NCBI RefSeq assembly: GCF_900241005.1
Contig: NZ_OEST01000005.1
Span: 1-64,000 of the forward strand
Direction of reading: 5' to 3'
From: Bacteroides cutis
GTDB lineage: Bacteria > Bacteroidota > Bacteroidia > Bacteroidales > Bacteroidaceae
Length of the DNA: 64,000 nt
In this document: positions 19,043-27,501 of the stretch, in pieces
How positions within the stretch are numbered: position 1 is the stretch's first letter
Layout: the number at the start of each line of letters is the position of its first letter
Notes under the pieces: generated by a model
Told to the model about the DNA's origin: nothing
Seen by the model: the letters and a program-made list of their open reading frames with translations, nothing else
The model's database searches: none
Translations under genes and position numbers: made by a program

Positions 19043-20125
19043 TTAGTTAACGGCGTCTAGTGTCACCGGCAATCCCGTACGGAGTTGGAGAGTTCCTGAA
19101 ACGATAATGGTATCTCCGACCTGCAAGCCTTGTAATACTTGTACTTCGGCTTCGGTACGGATACCGGTTGTTATCTCTACTGGTTGAGCCTTACCCGATT
19201 TATAAAGGAATACTTTGTCTTTGCCCATTTCCGGTACAATGGCCTCGGAAGGTACGGCAAGCGCATCTTTTATCTCATCCTTGTTCAATCTGATACTGGC
19301 ATAACGCCCCGGCAGGACACTACCATTGGTATTGGGATAGAGAGCACGAATGGTCAATGTATGTGTGGTCGGGTCTATTTTAGACTCGCGGGCATAGACT
19401 GTAGCGTAAAAAGCATTTAACTTTCCTTCAAGTGTAAAGTTTAGTCCGGCGCCAGTCTTTACGTCGTTGGCATATCGTTCGGGTACGGCGAATTCTACCT
19501 TTAGAGGAGATATCTTAGTAAGTTTTGCCACAATAGTAGAAGGAGAAGCGTAGGTTCCCACACTGACCTGGCGTAAACCAATCACCCCGTCGAATGGGGC
19601 GCGAAGTTCTGTTTGTAGAATATTAGCTTTTACTAATTCAATATCTGCGTTCAAGGTAGCGAGGTCTGTCTTTACTTGTTCATAAGCTTCTTTACTGACA
19701 GCATCTCTTTCTAGCAGTGCATTTTGACGGAATACACGATCTTCAGCTAATTTCAATTGAGAAACCAATCGTTGTAATTGCGCCTGTAAAGGACGGTCGT
19801 TCACTTTTGCTAACAATTGTCCTTTCTTGACAAAAGTCCCTTCTTCAAAATTGATTTCGACAATCTTACCGGATGTTTCGAAAGATAAGTCTACCTCTTC
19901 ATCAGGTAATAAACTACCACTGATTAGAATTTCGTCTTTCAATAGCTGTGGTTTTACTATTTTAGCGTTGACATTCAGTACCTGTTTCCCTTTCGGTCTA
20001 CTTGTCATCACTTTGTCGGCAGCTGTTAATTCCTCATTTTCTTTGGGAAGTTGAGAATAAATTCCCCCTCCTATTAAACTGGCACCTACAATAATGATGA
20101 TGCCCCATTTTACTTTTTTATTCAT
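19043..20125 (-). CDS. RND efflux periplasmic adaptor (HlyD/AcrA family)
   Basis: This membrane fusion protein links the pump to the TolC channel. The N-terminus has one membrane anchor (WGIIIIVGASLIGGGIYS) without a lipobox. It is followed by a lipoyl/barrel-sandwich domain (GKIVEINFEEGTFVKKGQLL), a coiled-coil hairpin (about residues 110-170) and the second lipoyl half (LRAPFDGVIGLRQVSVGTY). The C-terminal domain contains LPGRYASIRL and ALAVPSEAIV. At 360 residues it has normal length. It is the first gene of the efflux operon, and no local repressor gene is present. Confidence 0.95.
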   Translation of the reverse strand: MNKKVKWGIIIIVGASLIGGGIYSQLPKENEELTAADKVMTSRPKGKQVLNVNAKIVKPQLLKDEILISGSLLPDEEVDLSFETSGKIVEINFEEGTFVKKGQLLAKVNDRPLQAQLQRLVSQLKLAEDRVFRQNALLERDAVSKEAYEQVKTDLATLNADIELVKANILQTELRAPFDGVIGLRQVSVGTYASPSTIVAKLTKISPLKVEFAVPERYANDVKTGAGLNFTLEGKLNAFYATVYARESKIDPTTHTLTIRALYPNTNGSVLPGRYASIRLNKDEIKDALAVPSEAIVPEMGKDKVFLYKSGKAQPVEITTGIRTEAEVQVLQGLQVGDTIIVSGTLQLRTGLPVTLDAVN

Positions 20126-20164
20126 ATAGTATTAGTATATATTTATACCTTTGATTTTGGACTG

Positions 20165-20172
20165 AAAAGGTA
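20165..20172 (-). promoter_or_regulatory. Probable -7 box of the efflux operon
   Basis: TACCTTTT (minus strand) resembles TAnnTTTG with a final T. It lies 39 bases before the adaptor start. Confidence 0.4.
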
Positions 20173-20260
20173 CGAAAAGGTTTAAAAAAGGAAGAGTTAA
20201 AAAAAGTGATAGAAAAATGAAAAATTCCATCACCTTTGCCACTTTGTCATTTTATCATCT

Positions 20261-21193
20261 TCAATACGCTGCCCTGTATTTTCCTTCCTCCTTATCTTCC
20301 AGCATGTTCAGATAGGAAGTATAACGTGATTCGCTGATATAATGATTTTCTACAGCTTCACGTACGGCACATCCCGGTTCGTGGCGGTGTGTACAATTAT
20401 TATAGCGGCAATCGGCAGAAATTTTGAATATTTCGGGGAAGTAGTGTCCTATTTCTTCTTCCTCCATATCAAATGTGCCGAAACCTTTAATACCCGGAGT
20501 GTCAATGATATATCCGTCACCTGTTACAGGGAACATTTCAGAAAAGGTGGTGGTATGCATACCTTTATTATGATATGTAGAGATTTCACCAGTCTTGATG
20601 TCAAGTTCCGGTAAGATGGCATTAATAAGAGTTGATTTACCCACTCCAGAGTGTCCAGAGAAAAGGGTTATTTTTTCTTGAAGTTCTTCTTTAATACTAT
20701 CAATCCCTTCGCCTGTCTTGGCGGAAATCTTGAAGCAGGGATAACCGATGTAAGTATAAAGATTGGTAAGTCCGTCTAAATAACGTAATTCATCTTCATC
20801 GTAAACATCCACCTTATTAAATATAATTTTAACGGGGATGCGATAAGCTTCGGCTGAAGCTAAAAAACGGTCGATGAAGATAGTGGATGTTTCTGGATAA
20901 TTCACTGTTACCACTAACATGCATTGGTCAAGATTGGCGGCAAGTATGTGGGATTGTTTGGATAAATTGGAGGAACGGCGGATAATATAATTCTTCCGGT
21001 CTTCTATTTCGCAGATAAAGGCTGTGCCTTCTTGGTTTAGTATGATTTGTACATAATCACCTACAGCTACCGGATTAGTACTTCGGATACCTTTTAAACG
21101 AAAGTTTCCTTTGATCTTACACTCGACGTATGCTCCTTCGTCGGTCTTTACCAAATACCAACTTCCTGTGTTTTTAATAACAAGTCCTCTCAA
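20261..21193 (-). CDS. rsgA: Ribosome small subunit-dependent GTPase RsgA
   Basis: RsgA is a circularly permuted GTPase that checks the late-stage 30S subunit. The order of motifs shows the permutation: G4 (IIFNKVD) comes before G1 ([12 protein letters not shown]) and G3 (DTPGIKGFG). An N-terminal OB-fold domain ([19 protein letters not shown]) precedes it and a zinc finger [14 protein letters not shown] lies near the C-terminus. At 310 residues it is full length. Its promoter lies between two copies of an inverted repeat. Confidence 0.96.
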   Translation of the reverse strand: MRGLVIKNTGSWYLVKTDEGAYVECKIKGNFRLKGIRSTNPVAVGDYVQIILNQEGTAFICEIEDRKNYIIRRSSNLSKQSHILAANLDQCMLVVTVNYPETSTIFIDRFLASAEAYRIPVKIIFNKVDVYDEDELRYLDGLTNLYTYIGYPCFKISAKTGEGIDSIKEELQEKITLFSGHSGVGKSTLINAILPELDIKTGEISTYHNKGMHTTTFSEMFPVTGDGYIIDTPGIKGFGTFDMEEEEIGHYFPEIFKISADCRYNNCTHRHEPGCAVREAVENHYISESRYTSYLNMLEDKEEGKYRAAY

Positions 21194-21211
21194 TTTAATT
21201 CATAATTGATA

Positions 21212-21300
21212 ATTGACAATTGGCAATGAATAATTTGACACAAATATATCCTATTTTTAGGAGGAAACGAGTTATCAGTTATTCATTGTCAATTGTCAAT
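21212..21300. repeat. 22-base inverted repeats flanking the rsgA promoter
   Basis: The left arm 21212-21233 and right arm 21279-21300 are reverse complements with one mismatch. The 45-base spacer holds the rsgA -7 box. The shared core ATTGTCAATTGT recurs at 22011-22022 across the pyrH stop codon, so it belongs to a dispersed intergenic repeat. Confidence 0.8.
21241..21248 (-). promoter_or_regulatory. rsgA: -7 box of rsgA
   Basis: TATATTTG on the minus strand lies 47 bases before the rsgA start, inside the inverted-repeat spacer. No good -33 TTTG was seen. Confidence 0.5.
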
Positions 21301-21307
21301 AAATAGA

Positions 21308-21868
21308 TTATACTGTCATAATTTCCTTATCTTTTGCAGCTAACATATCATCAATCTGCTTGATATATTTATCATGGATTTTCTGCAACTTTTCTTCACC
21401 GCCTTTTTGAGCATCTTCTGCAAGACCTTCTTTTACAGCTTTCTTCAAAGCATCGATTGCATCACGACGAGCGTTGCGAACGCTTACTTTGGCCGTTTCA
21501 CCTTCAGCTTTACACTGTTTGGCAAGCTGTCTACGGCGTTCCTCGGTCAATGGTGGTATACCGATACGAATGATTTCACCGTTGTTTTCAGGCATGATAC
21601 CCAAAGAAGAGTCGATAATAGCTTTTTCAATAACACGGAACATGCTTTTATCCCATGGTTTGATAGCGATACTGCGTGCATCGGGAGTATTAACAGCCGC
21701 TACGTTATTGATAGGTACCATACTACCGTAAGAATCCACACGGATACCATCCAACAAACGGACGTCGGCTTTTCCTGCACGAATATGAGCTAATGCCTCT
21801 TCCAGATACATCACTGCCATATCCATACTCTCTTGCGCTTCGTCTAAGATGTCTTTTACGTCTTTCAT
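21308..21868 (-). CDS. frr: Ribosome recycling factor
   Basis: Frr, with EF-G, splits the post-termination ribosome. At 186 residues it has the standard length. The signature regions are RAGKADVRLLDGIRVDSYGS, AINTPDARSIAIKPWDKS-like (here VNTPDARSIAIKPWDKS), IRIGIPPLTEERRRQLAKQ and the C-terminal three-helix bundle segment. The gene lies between pyrH and rsgA in the same orientation but has its own upstream -7 box. Confidence 0.98.
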   Translation of the reverse strand: MKDVKDILDEAQESMDMAVMYLEEALAHIRAGKADVRLLDGIRVDSYGSMVPINNVAAVNTPDARSIAIKPWDKSMFRVIEKAIIDSSLGIMPENNGEIIRIGIPPLTEERRRQLAKQCKAEGETAKVSVRNARRDAIDALKKAVKEGLAEDAQKGGEEKLQKIHDKYIKQIDDMLAAKDKEIMTV

Positions 21869-21905
21869 ATTTCTATAATTTGAAGTTGCTTGATTTGAAA
21901 CTTTG

Positions 21906-21913
21906 CAAATATA
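21906..21913 (-). promoter_or_regulatory. frr: -7 box of frr
   Basis: TATATTTG on the minus strand, 37 bases before the frr start. Confidence 0.55.
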
Positions 21914-21924
21914 ATTATTTCACT

Positions 21925-21948
21925 ACAGAGGACACAGAGGACATAGAG
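21925..21948. repeat. Short 9-base tandem repeat upstream of frr
   Basis: ACAGAGGAC occurs twice in tandem, followed by a degenerate partial copy (ATAGAG). It sits just upstream of the frr -7 box. Confidence 0.6.
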
Positions 21949-22014
21949 TTTTTTTTTCTTTAAAACGTTATTACCAATATTTTGTTATCACTTTATGTAC
22001 TCTACGCTGAATTG

Positions 22015-22725
22015 TCAATTGTGTACCAGTGTACCGATTTCTTCGCCTTGCATTACCTTTTTCAGATTGCCTACCGTATCCATATCAAACACGATGATAG
22101 GCAGATTGTTTTCCTTGCACATGCAGGTGGCTGTGAGGTCCATCACTTTCAATCCGCGCTTCAGCACCTCATCATAAGTGATGTCGTGGAACTTGGTGGC
22201 AGTCGGGTCTTTTTCGGGGTCGGCGGTGTAGATGCCGTCAACGCGGGTACCTTTCAGCATAACGTTGGCTTCAATCTCGATGCCTCGCAGACTGGAACCG
22301 GTGTCGGTGGTAAAGAATGGATTTCCTGTTCCGGCGGACATGATGACTACTTCGCCTGCTTCCATACACTCAATGGCTTTCCATTTATTGTAGAACTCGC
22401 CAATAGGTTCCATGCGGACAGCCGTCAGCACACGTGCTTTTACACCGGCAGCTACCAATGCCGAACTTAGTGCCAGACTGTTGATTACCGTAGCCAGCAT
22501 ACCCATCTGGTCGCCTTTCACACGGTCGAACCCTTTATTGGCACCGCTCAGCCCACGGAAAATGTTTCCGCCACCGATGACGATACCTATTTGTACGCCC
22601 AATTCATGGATTTCCTTAATCTGTGCAGCATATTCGGCAAGACGCTTCTCGTCAATGCCATATTGCTTTTCTCCCATCAGACTTTCGCCGCTGAGTTTCA
22701 ATAAAATTCGTTTGTATGTTGCCAT
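22015..22725 (-). CDS. pyrH: Uridylate (UMP) kinase
   Basis: PyrH phosphorylates UMP to UDP in pyrimidine synthesis. It belongs to the amino-acid-kinase fold: KRILLKLSGESLMG at the N-terminus, GIVIGGGNIFRG, DQMGMLATVINSLAL, and FFTTDTGSSLRGIEI near the active site. The start at 22725 (MATYKRILLK) gives 236 residues, the usual length; a more upstream ATG at 22782 would lie upstream of the -7 box. The stop codon is embedded in the dispersed ATTGTCAATTGT repeat. frr follows in the same direction, a common pairing. Confidence 0.97.
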   Translation of the reverse strand: MATYKRILLKLSGESLMGEKQYGIDEKRLAEYAAQIKEIHELGVQIGIVIGGGNIFRGLSGANKGFDRVKGDQMGMLATVINSLALSSALVAAGVKARVLTAVRMEPIGEFYNKWKAIECMEAGEVVIMSAGTGNPFFTTDTGSSLRGIEIEANVMLKGTRVDGIYTADPEKDPTATKFHDITYDEVLKRGLKVMDLTATCMCKENNLPIIVFDMDTVGNLKKVMQGEEIGTLVHN

Positions 22726-22752
22726 AATTTTAAAGTTTGTTGTCTTTAGCGA

Positions 22753-22760
22753 CAAAGATA
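22753..22760 (-). promoter_or_regulatory. pyrH: Promoter of pyrH
   Basis: TATCTTTG on the minus strand, with ATTG (near-match to TTTG) 19 bases upstream at 22780-22783. Its position rules out a start at 22782. Confidence 0.6.
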
Positions 22761-22807
22761 ATGGAATTTGGGGGCAATACAATCAAGTTGACTTGAATTT
22801 GTATTAT

Positions 22808-25309
22808 CTATTCTTTGAGTGTATAGTCTCCCGCCTTGTCTGCTACCACAGCCTGTAGCTTGCTCAAAGGCTTTTCTTCTTTTGAAAACTCAACGATGGC
22901 TGCGGGCGGGGTAAGGGTTACTGTGGCATGTACACCTTCAATAGTGTTCAACGCATTTTCTACACGCATGCGGCAGTGGTTGCATGACATGCCTTCTACT
23001 TTAAATTCTTTCTTCATGATTTCTTTTTTTAATGGTTCTACTTTATTGATATTGGCGGAAACTTGATGTTCTTCAATGGGAGTTTCCGTTACTTGTATCT
23101 TTTTTCTTTTCAGCCTCAAGCTGTTGGTTACTACACTGACACTGCTGAATGCCATGGCAGCACCTGCTATCATCGGGTTCAGCAAGAAACCGCTGATGGG
23201 GTAGAGTACACCGGCGGCGATGGGCACGCCGATTACGTTGTAGATAAATGCCCAGAACAGGTTTTGATGAATGGTTCGCACGGTCAACTTGGAAAGTTTG
23301 AGCGCTTCCGGTATCTTGGTCAGGTCGGAAGAAATGATAGTCATCTTGGCTACATCCATGGCGATATCACTACCACCACCCATGGCAATGCTTAAATCGG
23401 CTTGTGCCAAGGCGGCACTATCGTTGATGCCGTCGCCAACCATGGCTACTATTTTGCCTTCCTGCTGCAACCGGCTGATAAAAGCTGCTTTATCTTGCGG
23501 CAATACGCCTGCTTGGTAGTGGGCAATTCCTGCTTTGCCGGCTATCTCCCTGGCAGTGGCTTCATTGTCTCCCGTCAGCATATAAACTTGAATGCCGGAA
23601 GCCTGCAATTCACTAACGGCTTGCACGGAAGTTTTCTTGATTTGGTCTGTAATACCTGCTATCGCTAACGCTCTTTCCTCATCGGCAAACCAGATGACGG
23701 TTTGGGCATCTGCCGTCAGACGGGCGGCTTCATCGCTGAGCGATTGTTCTACTGCAATCTGGTTTTCGTCCAACAGTTTGCGATTGCCGGCATAATAGGT
23801 CTTTCCGTTTTGTTCACCTTTGACTCCTTTGCCGGTGATGCTCTCAAAGTTGTCTATATTTACACTTTGGGCATTCCGGAAATAGCGTATAACTGCTTCG
23901 GCAAGCGGATGTTCCGATAGCTTCTCCAAGCTGTAAAAGACATTTTGGGCATCTTCTGCCTGCGTAGTCCAGATTAAATCGCTGACTACCGGTTTGCCTT
24001 CCGTCACTGTTCCGGTTTTGTCCAGCACCACCGTATCAATCTTCTTGGCAATCTCCAGGCTTTCGGCATCTTTTATCAGGATACCCCTTTCAGCACCTTT
24101 GCCAATGCCTACCATGATGGCGGTAGGAGTGGCGAGTCCCAGGGCACACGGGCAAGCGATGATAAGTACCGTGACCAATGCCAGCAGTCCGTGCGTAAAT
24201 CCATTCTGCCCGTCCAGCAACATCCATGCGATAAAAGACAGTACGGCGATGCCGATAATGACAGGCACGAAAATCCCTGCAATCTTATCAACCAACTGCT
24301 GCACGGGCGCTTTGCTGCCTTGTGCATCCTGCACCATGTGGATGATTTTAGCCAATAGGGTATCTGTCCCGACCTTCTCGGCACTGAACCGGAAACTTCC
24401 TTTCTGGTTAATGGTTCCGGCAAATACTTTAGCATCCTTTTGTTTGGCTACCGCTACCGGTTCGCCGCTCAACATGCTCTCGTCTACATACGAAGTTCCT
24501 TCCGTCACAATGCCATCGACCGCAATCCGCTCTCCCGGTTTCACCAGAACGATGTCTCCGGGACGGATTTGTTCAATCGGGATTTCTACTTCTTCTCCTG
24601 AGGGAGTAATCATTGTCACCGCCTTGGGTTGCAAGCCCATTAGCTTCTTGATGGCAGTGGAGGTATTTCCTTTCGCTTTTTCCTCTAATAAACGTCCTAA
24701 GAGGATGAAGGCGATAATGACACTTGCCGCTTCAAAATAGACATGCGGATGAATGCCTCTTGCCATCCAGAAGTCGGGGAAAAGCATATTGAACAGGCTG
24801 AACACATAGGCAATTCCGGTACTGTTGGCTACCAGCGTATCCATATTGGCGCTGCCATGCTTCAGCTGCTTCCAGGCACTGACGAAGAAACTTCTTCCCA
24901 GCCAGAAGACGACAGGGGTGGAGAGTATCCACATAATGAGGTTGGCATACGGCATATTCATAAAGAACATGCCGATAATCACAATCGGTACGGACAGGAT
25001 GATAGCCCAGGTAGTGCGGAACTTCAACGCCCGGTATTTCTTGTTGTGCACTTGCTCCACTTCATCGAGTGTGTTCTCGTCTTGCTTAATCAGCAAGTCA
25101 TATCCTGCCGCCTGTACTGCTTGTTGCAAAGTCTCGGGCGTGCATTGCGAACGGTCATATTCCACCGTTGCCACTCCCGACGCATAGTTGACGGCAGCTT
25201 TACTGACCCCCGGTTGATGATTGAGGGTTTTATCTATCCGCGCGGCGCAAGAGGCGCAACTCATTCCTAATACGGGAAATGCTTCTTGAACAGTATTCTT
25301 GTTTGCCAT
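22808..25309 (-). CDS. copA: Copper-type P1B ATPase with N- and C-terminal HMA domains
   Basis: This ATP-driven inner membrane pump probably exports Cu(I). The start at 25309 gives 833 residues; an ATG at 25357 would lie upstream of the -7 box. An N-terminal HMA domain carries GMSCASC (Cys18, Cys21). The core has the membrane metal site ACPCALG, the phosphorylation motif DKTGT, the SEHPLAEA motif and GDGINDSAAL, all intact. After the last two helices a linker leads to a second HMA domain with GMSCNHC. Most CopA proteins carry HMA domains only at the N-terminus. The C-terminal unit begins at an internal ATG (23017) and would be a 69-residue CopZ-like chaperone if translated alone. The HMA-AraC regulator gene lies 119 bases upstream. 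Confidence 0.94.
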   Translation of the reverse strand: MANKNTVQEAFPVLGMSCASCAARIDKTLNHQPGVSKAAVNYASGVATVEYDRSQCTPETLQQAVQAAGYDLLIKQDENTLDEVEQVHNKKYRALKFRTTWAIILSVPIVIIGMFFMNMPYANLIMWILSTPVVFWLGRSFFVSAWKQLKHGSANMDTLVANSTGIAYVFSLFNMLFPDFWMARGIHPHVYFEAASVIIAFILLGRLLEEKAKGNTSTAIKKLMGLQPKAVTMITPSGEEVEIPIEQIRPGDIVLVKPGERIAVDGIVTEGTSYVDESMLSGEPVAVAKQKDAKVFAGTINQKGSFRFSAEKVGTDTLLAKIIHMVQDAQGSKAPVQQLVDKIAGIFVPVIIGIAVLSFIAWMLLDGQNGFTHGLLALVTVLIIACPCALGLATPTAIMVGIGKGAERGILIKDAESLEIAKKIDTVVLDKTGTVTEGKPVVSDLIWTTQAEDAQNVFYSLEKLSEHPLAEAVIRYFRNAQSVNIDNFESITGKGVKGEQNGKTYYAGNRKLLDENQIAVEQSLSDEAARLTADAQTVIWFADEERALAIAGITDQIKKTSVQAVSELQASGIQVYMLTGDNEATAREIAGKAGIAHYQAGVLPQDKAAFISRLQQEGKIVAMVGDGINDSAALAQADLSIAMGGGSDIAMDVAKMTIISSDLTKIPEALKLSKLTVRTIHQNLFWAFIYNVIGVPIAAGVLYPISGFLLNPMIAGAAMAFSSVSVVTNSLRLKRKKIQVTETPIEEHQVSANINKVEPLKKEIMKKEFKVEGMSCNHCRMRVENALNTIEGVHATVTLTPPAAIVEFSKEEKPLSKLQAVVADKAGDYTLKE

Positions 25310-25343
25310 AATGATAGGTTGTTTTTCTTTGTTATTTCTGGAA

Positions 25344-25351
25344 CAAAGATA
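25344..25351 (-). promoter_or_regulatory. copA: -7 box of copA
   Basis: TATCTTTG on the minus strand, 34 bases before the chosen start. Just upstream, at 25373-25388, two adjacent 8-base repeats (TTATGGAA, TTATGGAT on the plus strand) form a possible regulator site. Confidence 0.6.
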
Positions 25352-25428
25352 CGGCAAAGAAGTTGTGAGAGGTTATGGAATTATGGATTTGATTTATAGA
25401 ATTACGGCAGGTGTTGCTACGGGCAGAT

Positions 25429-26016
25429 TTATACTTCGTCGAGCGGTTTGCGCTTATGCTCTTTTATCTTTTTGAAGTAACTGGGAGTCAGTCCCGTTAC
25501 ACTTTTGAACTGGGCGCTGAGATAGGCGGCACTGGAGTAGTTCAGCTTGTCGGCAATCTCGTTCAGGGAGAGTTCTCCGTATACCAGAAGTTCTTTGGCG
25601 CGCTCTATCTTCTGTGCAATGAGGTATTTCTCGATAGTAGTATTGGTAACTTCCGAAAAGAGTTTGCTCAATGAACTGTAATCCCGGTTGAGCTTGGATG
25701 CCAGATGGTCGGACAGATTGACCTTCAAGTCACTGTCTTTGTAGTGCACCAGCTCGATAATCGCATCTTTTATCTGCTCTATCACCTGCGACTTCTTGTC
25801 ATCCATCAGCTCAAAGCCGAAAGGTTCCAATGCTTCCTTTACGGAATGATAGACTTCATCCGTTACCTGCGTCTGCAATATGGCAACGCCCAACTCTACC
25901 GATAGAGGTTGTAACCCTAATCTTTTAAGTTGGTCTTCTACCACCATGATGCAACGGTTGCACACCATATTTTTGATATGGAGGATATTCTCCTGATGGA
26001 TATTTGTCTTTGTCAT
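25429..26016 (-). CDS. AraC-family regulator with N-terminal heavy-metal-associated domain
   Basis: This 195-residue protein fuses a short HMA-like fold (about residues 10-75) to an AraC helix-turn-helix domain (about 100-190: LLVYGELSLNEIADKLNYSS, LSAQFKSVTGLTPSYFKK). The metal-binding CxxC is in MVCNRC (Cys19, Cys22), in the position of the GMxCxxC loop of copper chaperones. The natural reading is a cytosolic copper sensor that controls copA, whose promoter lies directly downstream, but the metal and the target are inferred. It begins 10 bases after the MATE gene's stop, so it is probably on the MATE transcript too. Confidence 0.88.
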   Translation of the reverse strand: MTKTNIHQENILHIKNMVCNRCIMVVEDQLKRLGLQPLSVELGVAILQTQVTDEVYHSVKEALEPFGFELMDDKKSQVIEQIKDAIIELVHYKDSDLKVNLSDHLASKLNRDYSSLSKLFSEVTNTTIEKYLIAQKIERAKELLVYGELSLNEIADKLNYSSAAYLSAQFKSVTGLTPSYFKKIKEHKRKPLDEV

Positions 26017-26026
26017 AGTCTTTTTG

Positions 26027-27337
26027 TTAGTTGGATGTAAAGATAGCGAATATTTTTTTGCTGAGTAGGGTCTGTGCCACTCCTCTCATGAAAAGATAAG
26101 TGAGGAAAGCCAGCCACAGGGCATGGTTTCCCAGGACAGGACGCAGCCCGTAGTACAAAGTAAAGAAGCAGATAGCTGCTATTACCATAGATAGAAGCAT
26201 GCCTCGTGTTGCCGTGGCACCGATAAAGATGCCGTCCCATATAAAGGCGGCAATTCCGGCTACCGGTATGGCGAGTGCCCAATAGAAATAGGTGTCGGCG
26301 GCGGCTATCACTTCTTTGTCATCAGTCAGTAGTCCGAGGAAAGCATCTCCTCCCAGAGCATAGACTAATGTAAAAAGTACTACCATTACTCCGCCCCAGG
26401 CGAATAAACGGCGGGTTGTATCTGTAAATGCTTCCCGGTTTCGGGCTCCGATATACCGTCCGCTCAATGCCTCTCCCGCATAGGCAAAGCCATCCATCAC
26501 ATAAGAGAACAGTGTAAAGAGTTGCATCAGCAGCGTATTCACCGCCAAGATAATCACTCCTTGCGAAGCTCCTGCCGAAGTAAAGAACAACGTAACCGCC
26601 ACAAGGCAAAGCGTCCGCAAGAAGATATCCCGGTTTACCCGGAAGAAACGGCTCATGGCTTCTTTTTGCAATATCCCTTTCCAGATAATGTACTTTTTCA
26701 GTTTGCCGTATTGATACATCCATAGAGCCACGCCCATGAAGAATCCGGCATATTGGGCAATCAGCGTTCCAAGGGCAACACCCTCCACTTTCATGTTGCA
26801 CAGATATACCAGGCTGAGGCTGGCAACAATGTTAACTATATTCTGGGTAATGGCAATGTACATGGGGATGCGTGAATTTTGCATGCCGATGTACCAACCG
26901 GAGAGTCCATAAAGCCCCAACATGGCGGGAGCGCCCCAAATGCAGATATGGAAATAGAGCGTTGACAGTTCTCTGACCTCCTCCGTCGGATGGATGATTA
27001 GGAAAGCTGCTTGCCGGATGGGTATTTGCAACAAAATAAGCAGGATGGCTACTGCCAGACCTATTCCGACTGAGCGCAGGAGCAGGCGAACAATTTCGGG
27101 TATATCTCGTTTTCCGTAGGCTTGTGATGTCATACCACTGGTACCCATACGTAGAAAACCGAAAATCCAGTAGATGATATTGAACAGCATTCCGCCCACG
27201 GCAATGGCACCTATATAAGCAGGTGCACCCAGGTGTCCGACAATAGCGACGTCAATCAATCCCAGTAATGGGACGGTGATGTTCGATACAATCGAAGGCA
27301 ATGCTATTTGCAGGATTTGTTTATTTCTGGAATTCAT
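26027..27337 (-). CDS. MATE-family multidrug/toxin exporter
   Basis: MATE proteins are cation-coupled antiporters in the inner membrane. This 436-residue protein has the expected twelve hydrophobic segments, beginning with IALPSIVSNITVPLLGLIDVAIVGHLG, a DinF-like start. The second half repeats the pattern (AVNTLLMQLFTLFSYVMDGFAYAGEAL with a conserved acidic residue). It precedes the HMA-AraC regulator by 10 bases in the same transcript, which suggests, without proving, a link to metal or metallophore export. Confidence 0.92.
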   Translation of the reverse strand: MNSRNKQILQIALPSIVSNITVPLLGLIDVAIVGHLGAPAYIGAIAVGGMLFNIIYWIFGFLRMGTSGMTSQAYGKRDIPEIVRLLLRSVGIGLAVAILLILLQIPIRQAAFLIIHPTEEVRELSTLYFHICIWGAPAMLGLYGLSGWYIGMQNSRIPMYIAITQNIVNIVASLSLVYLCNMKVEGVALGTLIAQYAGFFMGVALWMYQYGKLKKYIIWKGILQKEAMSRFFRVNRDIFLRTLCLVAVTLFFTSAGASQGVIILAVNTLLMQLFTLFSYVMDGFAYAGEALSGRYIGARNREAFTDTTRRLFAWGGVMVVLFTLVYALGGDAFLGLLTDDKEVIAAADTYFYWALAIPVAGIAAFIWDGIFIGATATRGMLLSMVIAAICFFTLYYGLRPVLGNHALWLAFLTYLFMRGVAQTLLSKKIFAIFTSN

Positions 27338-27354
27338 ATTGTTTTTATAGTCAG

Positions 27355-27362
27355 CAAAGGTA
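27355..27362 (-). promoter_or_regulatory. -7 box of the MATE/regulator transcript
   Basis: TACCTTTG on the minus strand, 17 bases before the MATE start. Confidence 0.55.
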
Positions 27363-27438
27363 CATATAAAAGAAAAAACAGTGAGAAAGATTAACTATAT
27401 TTCTACTTTCAGCTGTTGACTGTTGTGAGTAAAGTTTG

Positions 27439-27446
27439 TACATTTG
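27439..27446 (+). promoter_or_regulatory. -7 box of the TPR protein gene
   Basis: TACATTTG, 55 bases before the ATG at 27502. It excludes the more upstream ATG at 27436 as start. Confidence 0.5.
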
Positions 27447-27501
27447 TAGATGTATCTTTATGAGACTGTATTGGGCTGTAAACTATTTATATATTTTAAT
27501 A

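Noticed and set aside
21925-21948. CRISPR-like short repeats before frr
   Set aside because: The unit is only nine bases, tandem without spacers, and has no cas genes in the window.
23994-24740. Long plus-strand open frame (248 codons) over copA
   Set aside because: It is the antisense of the conserved P-type ATPase core, which has every catalytic motif; the plus-strand product has no recognisable domain.
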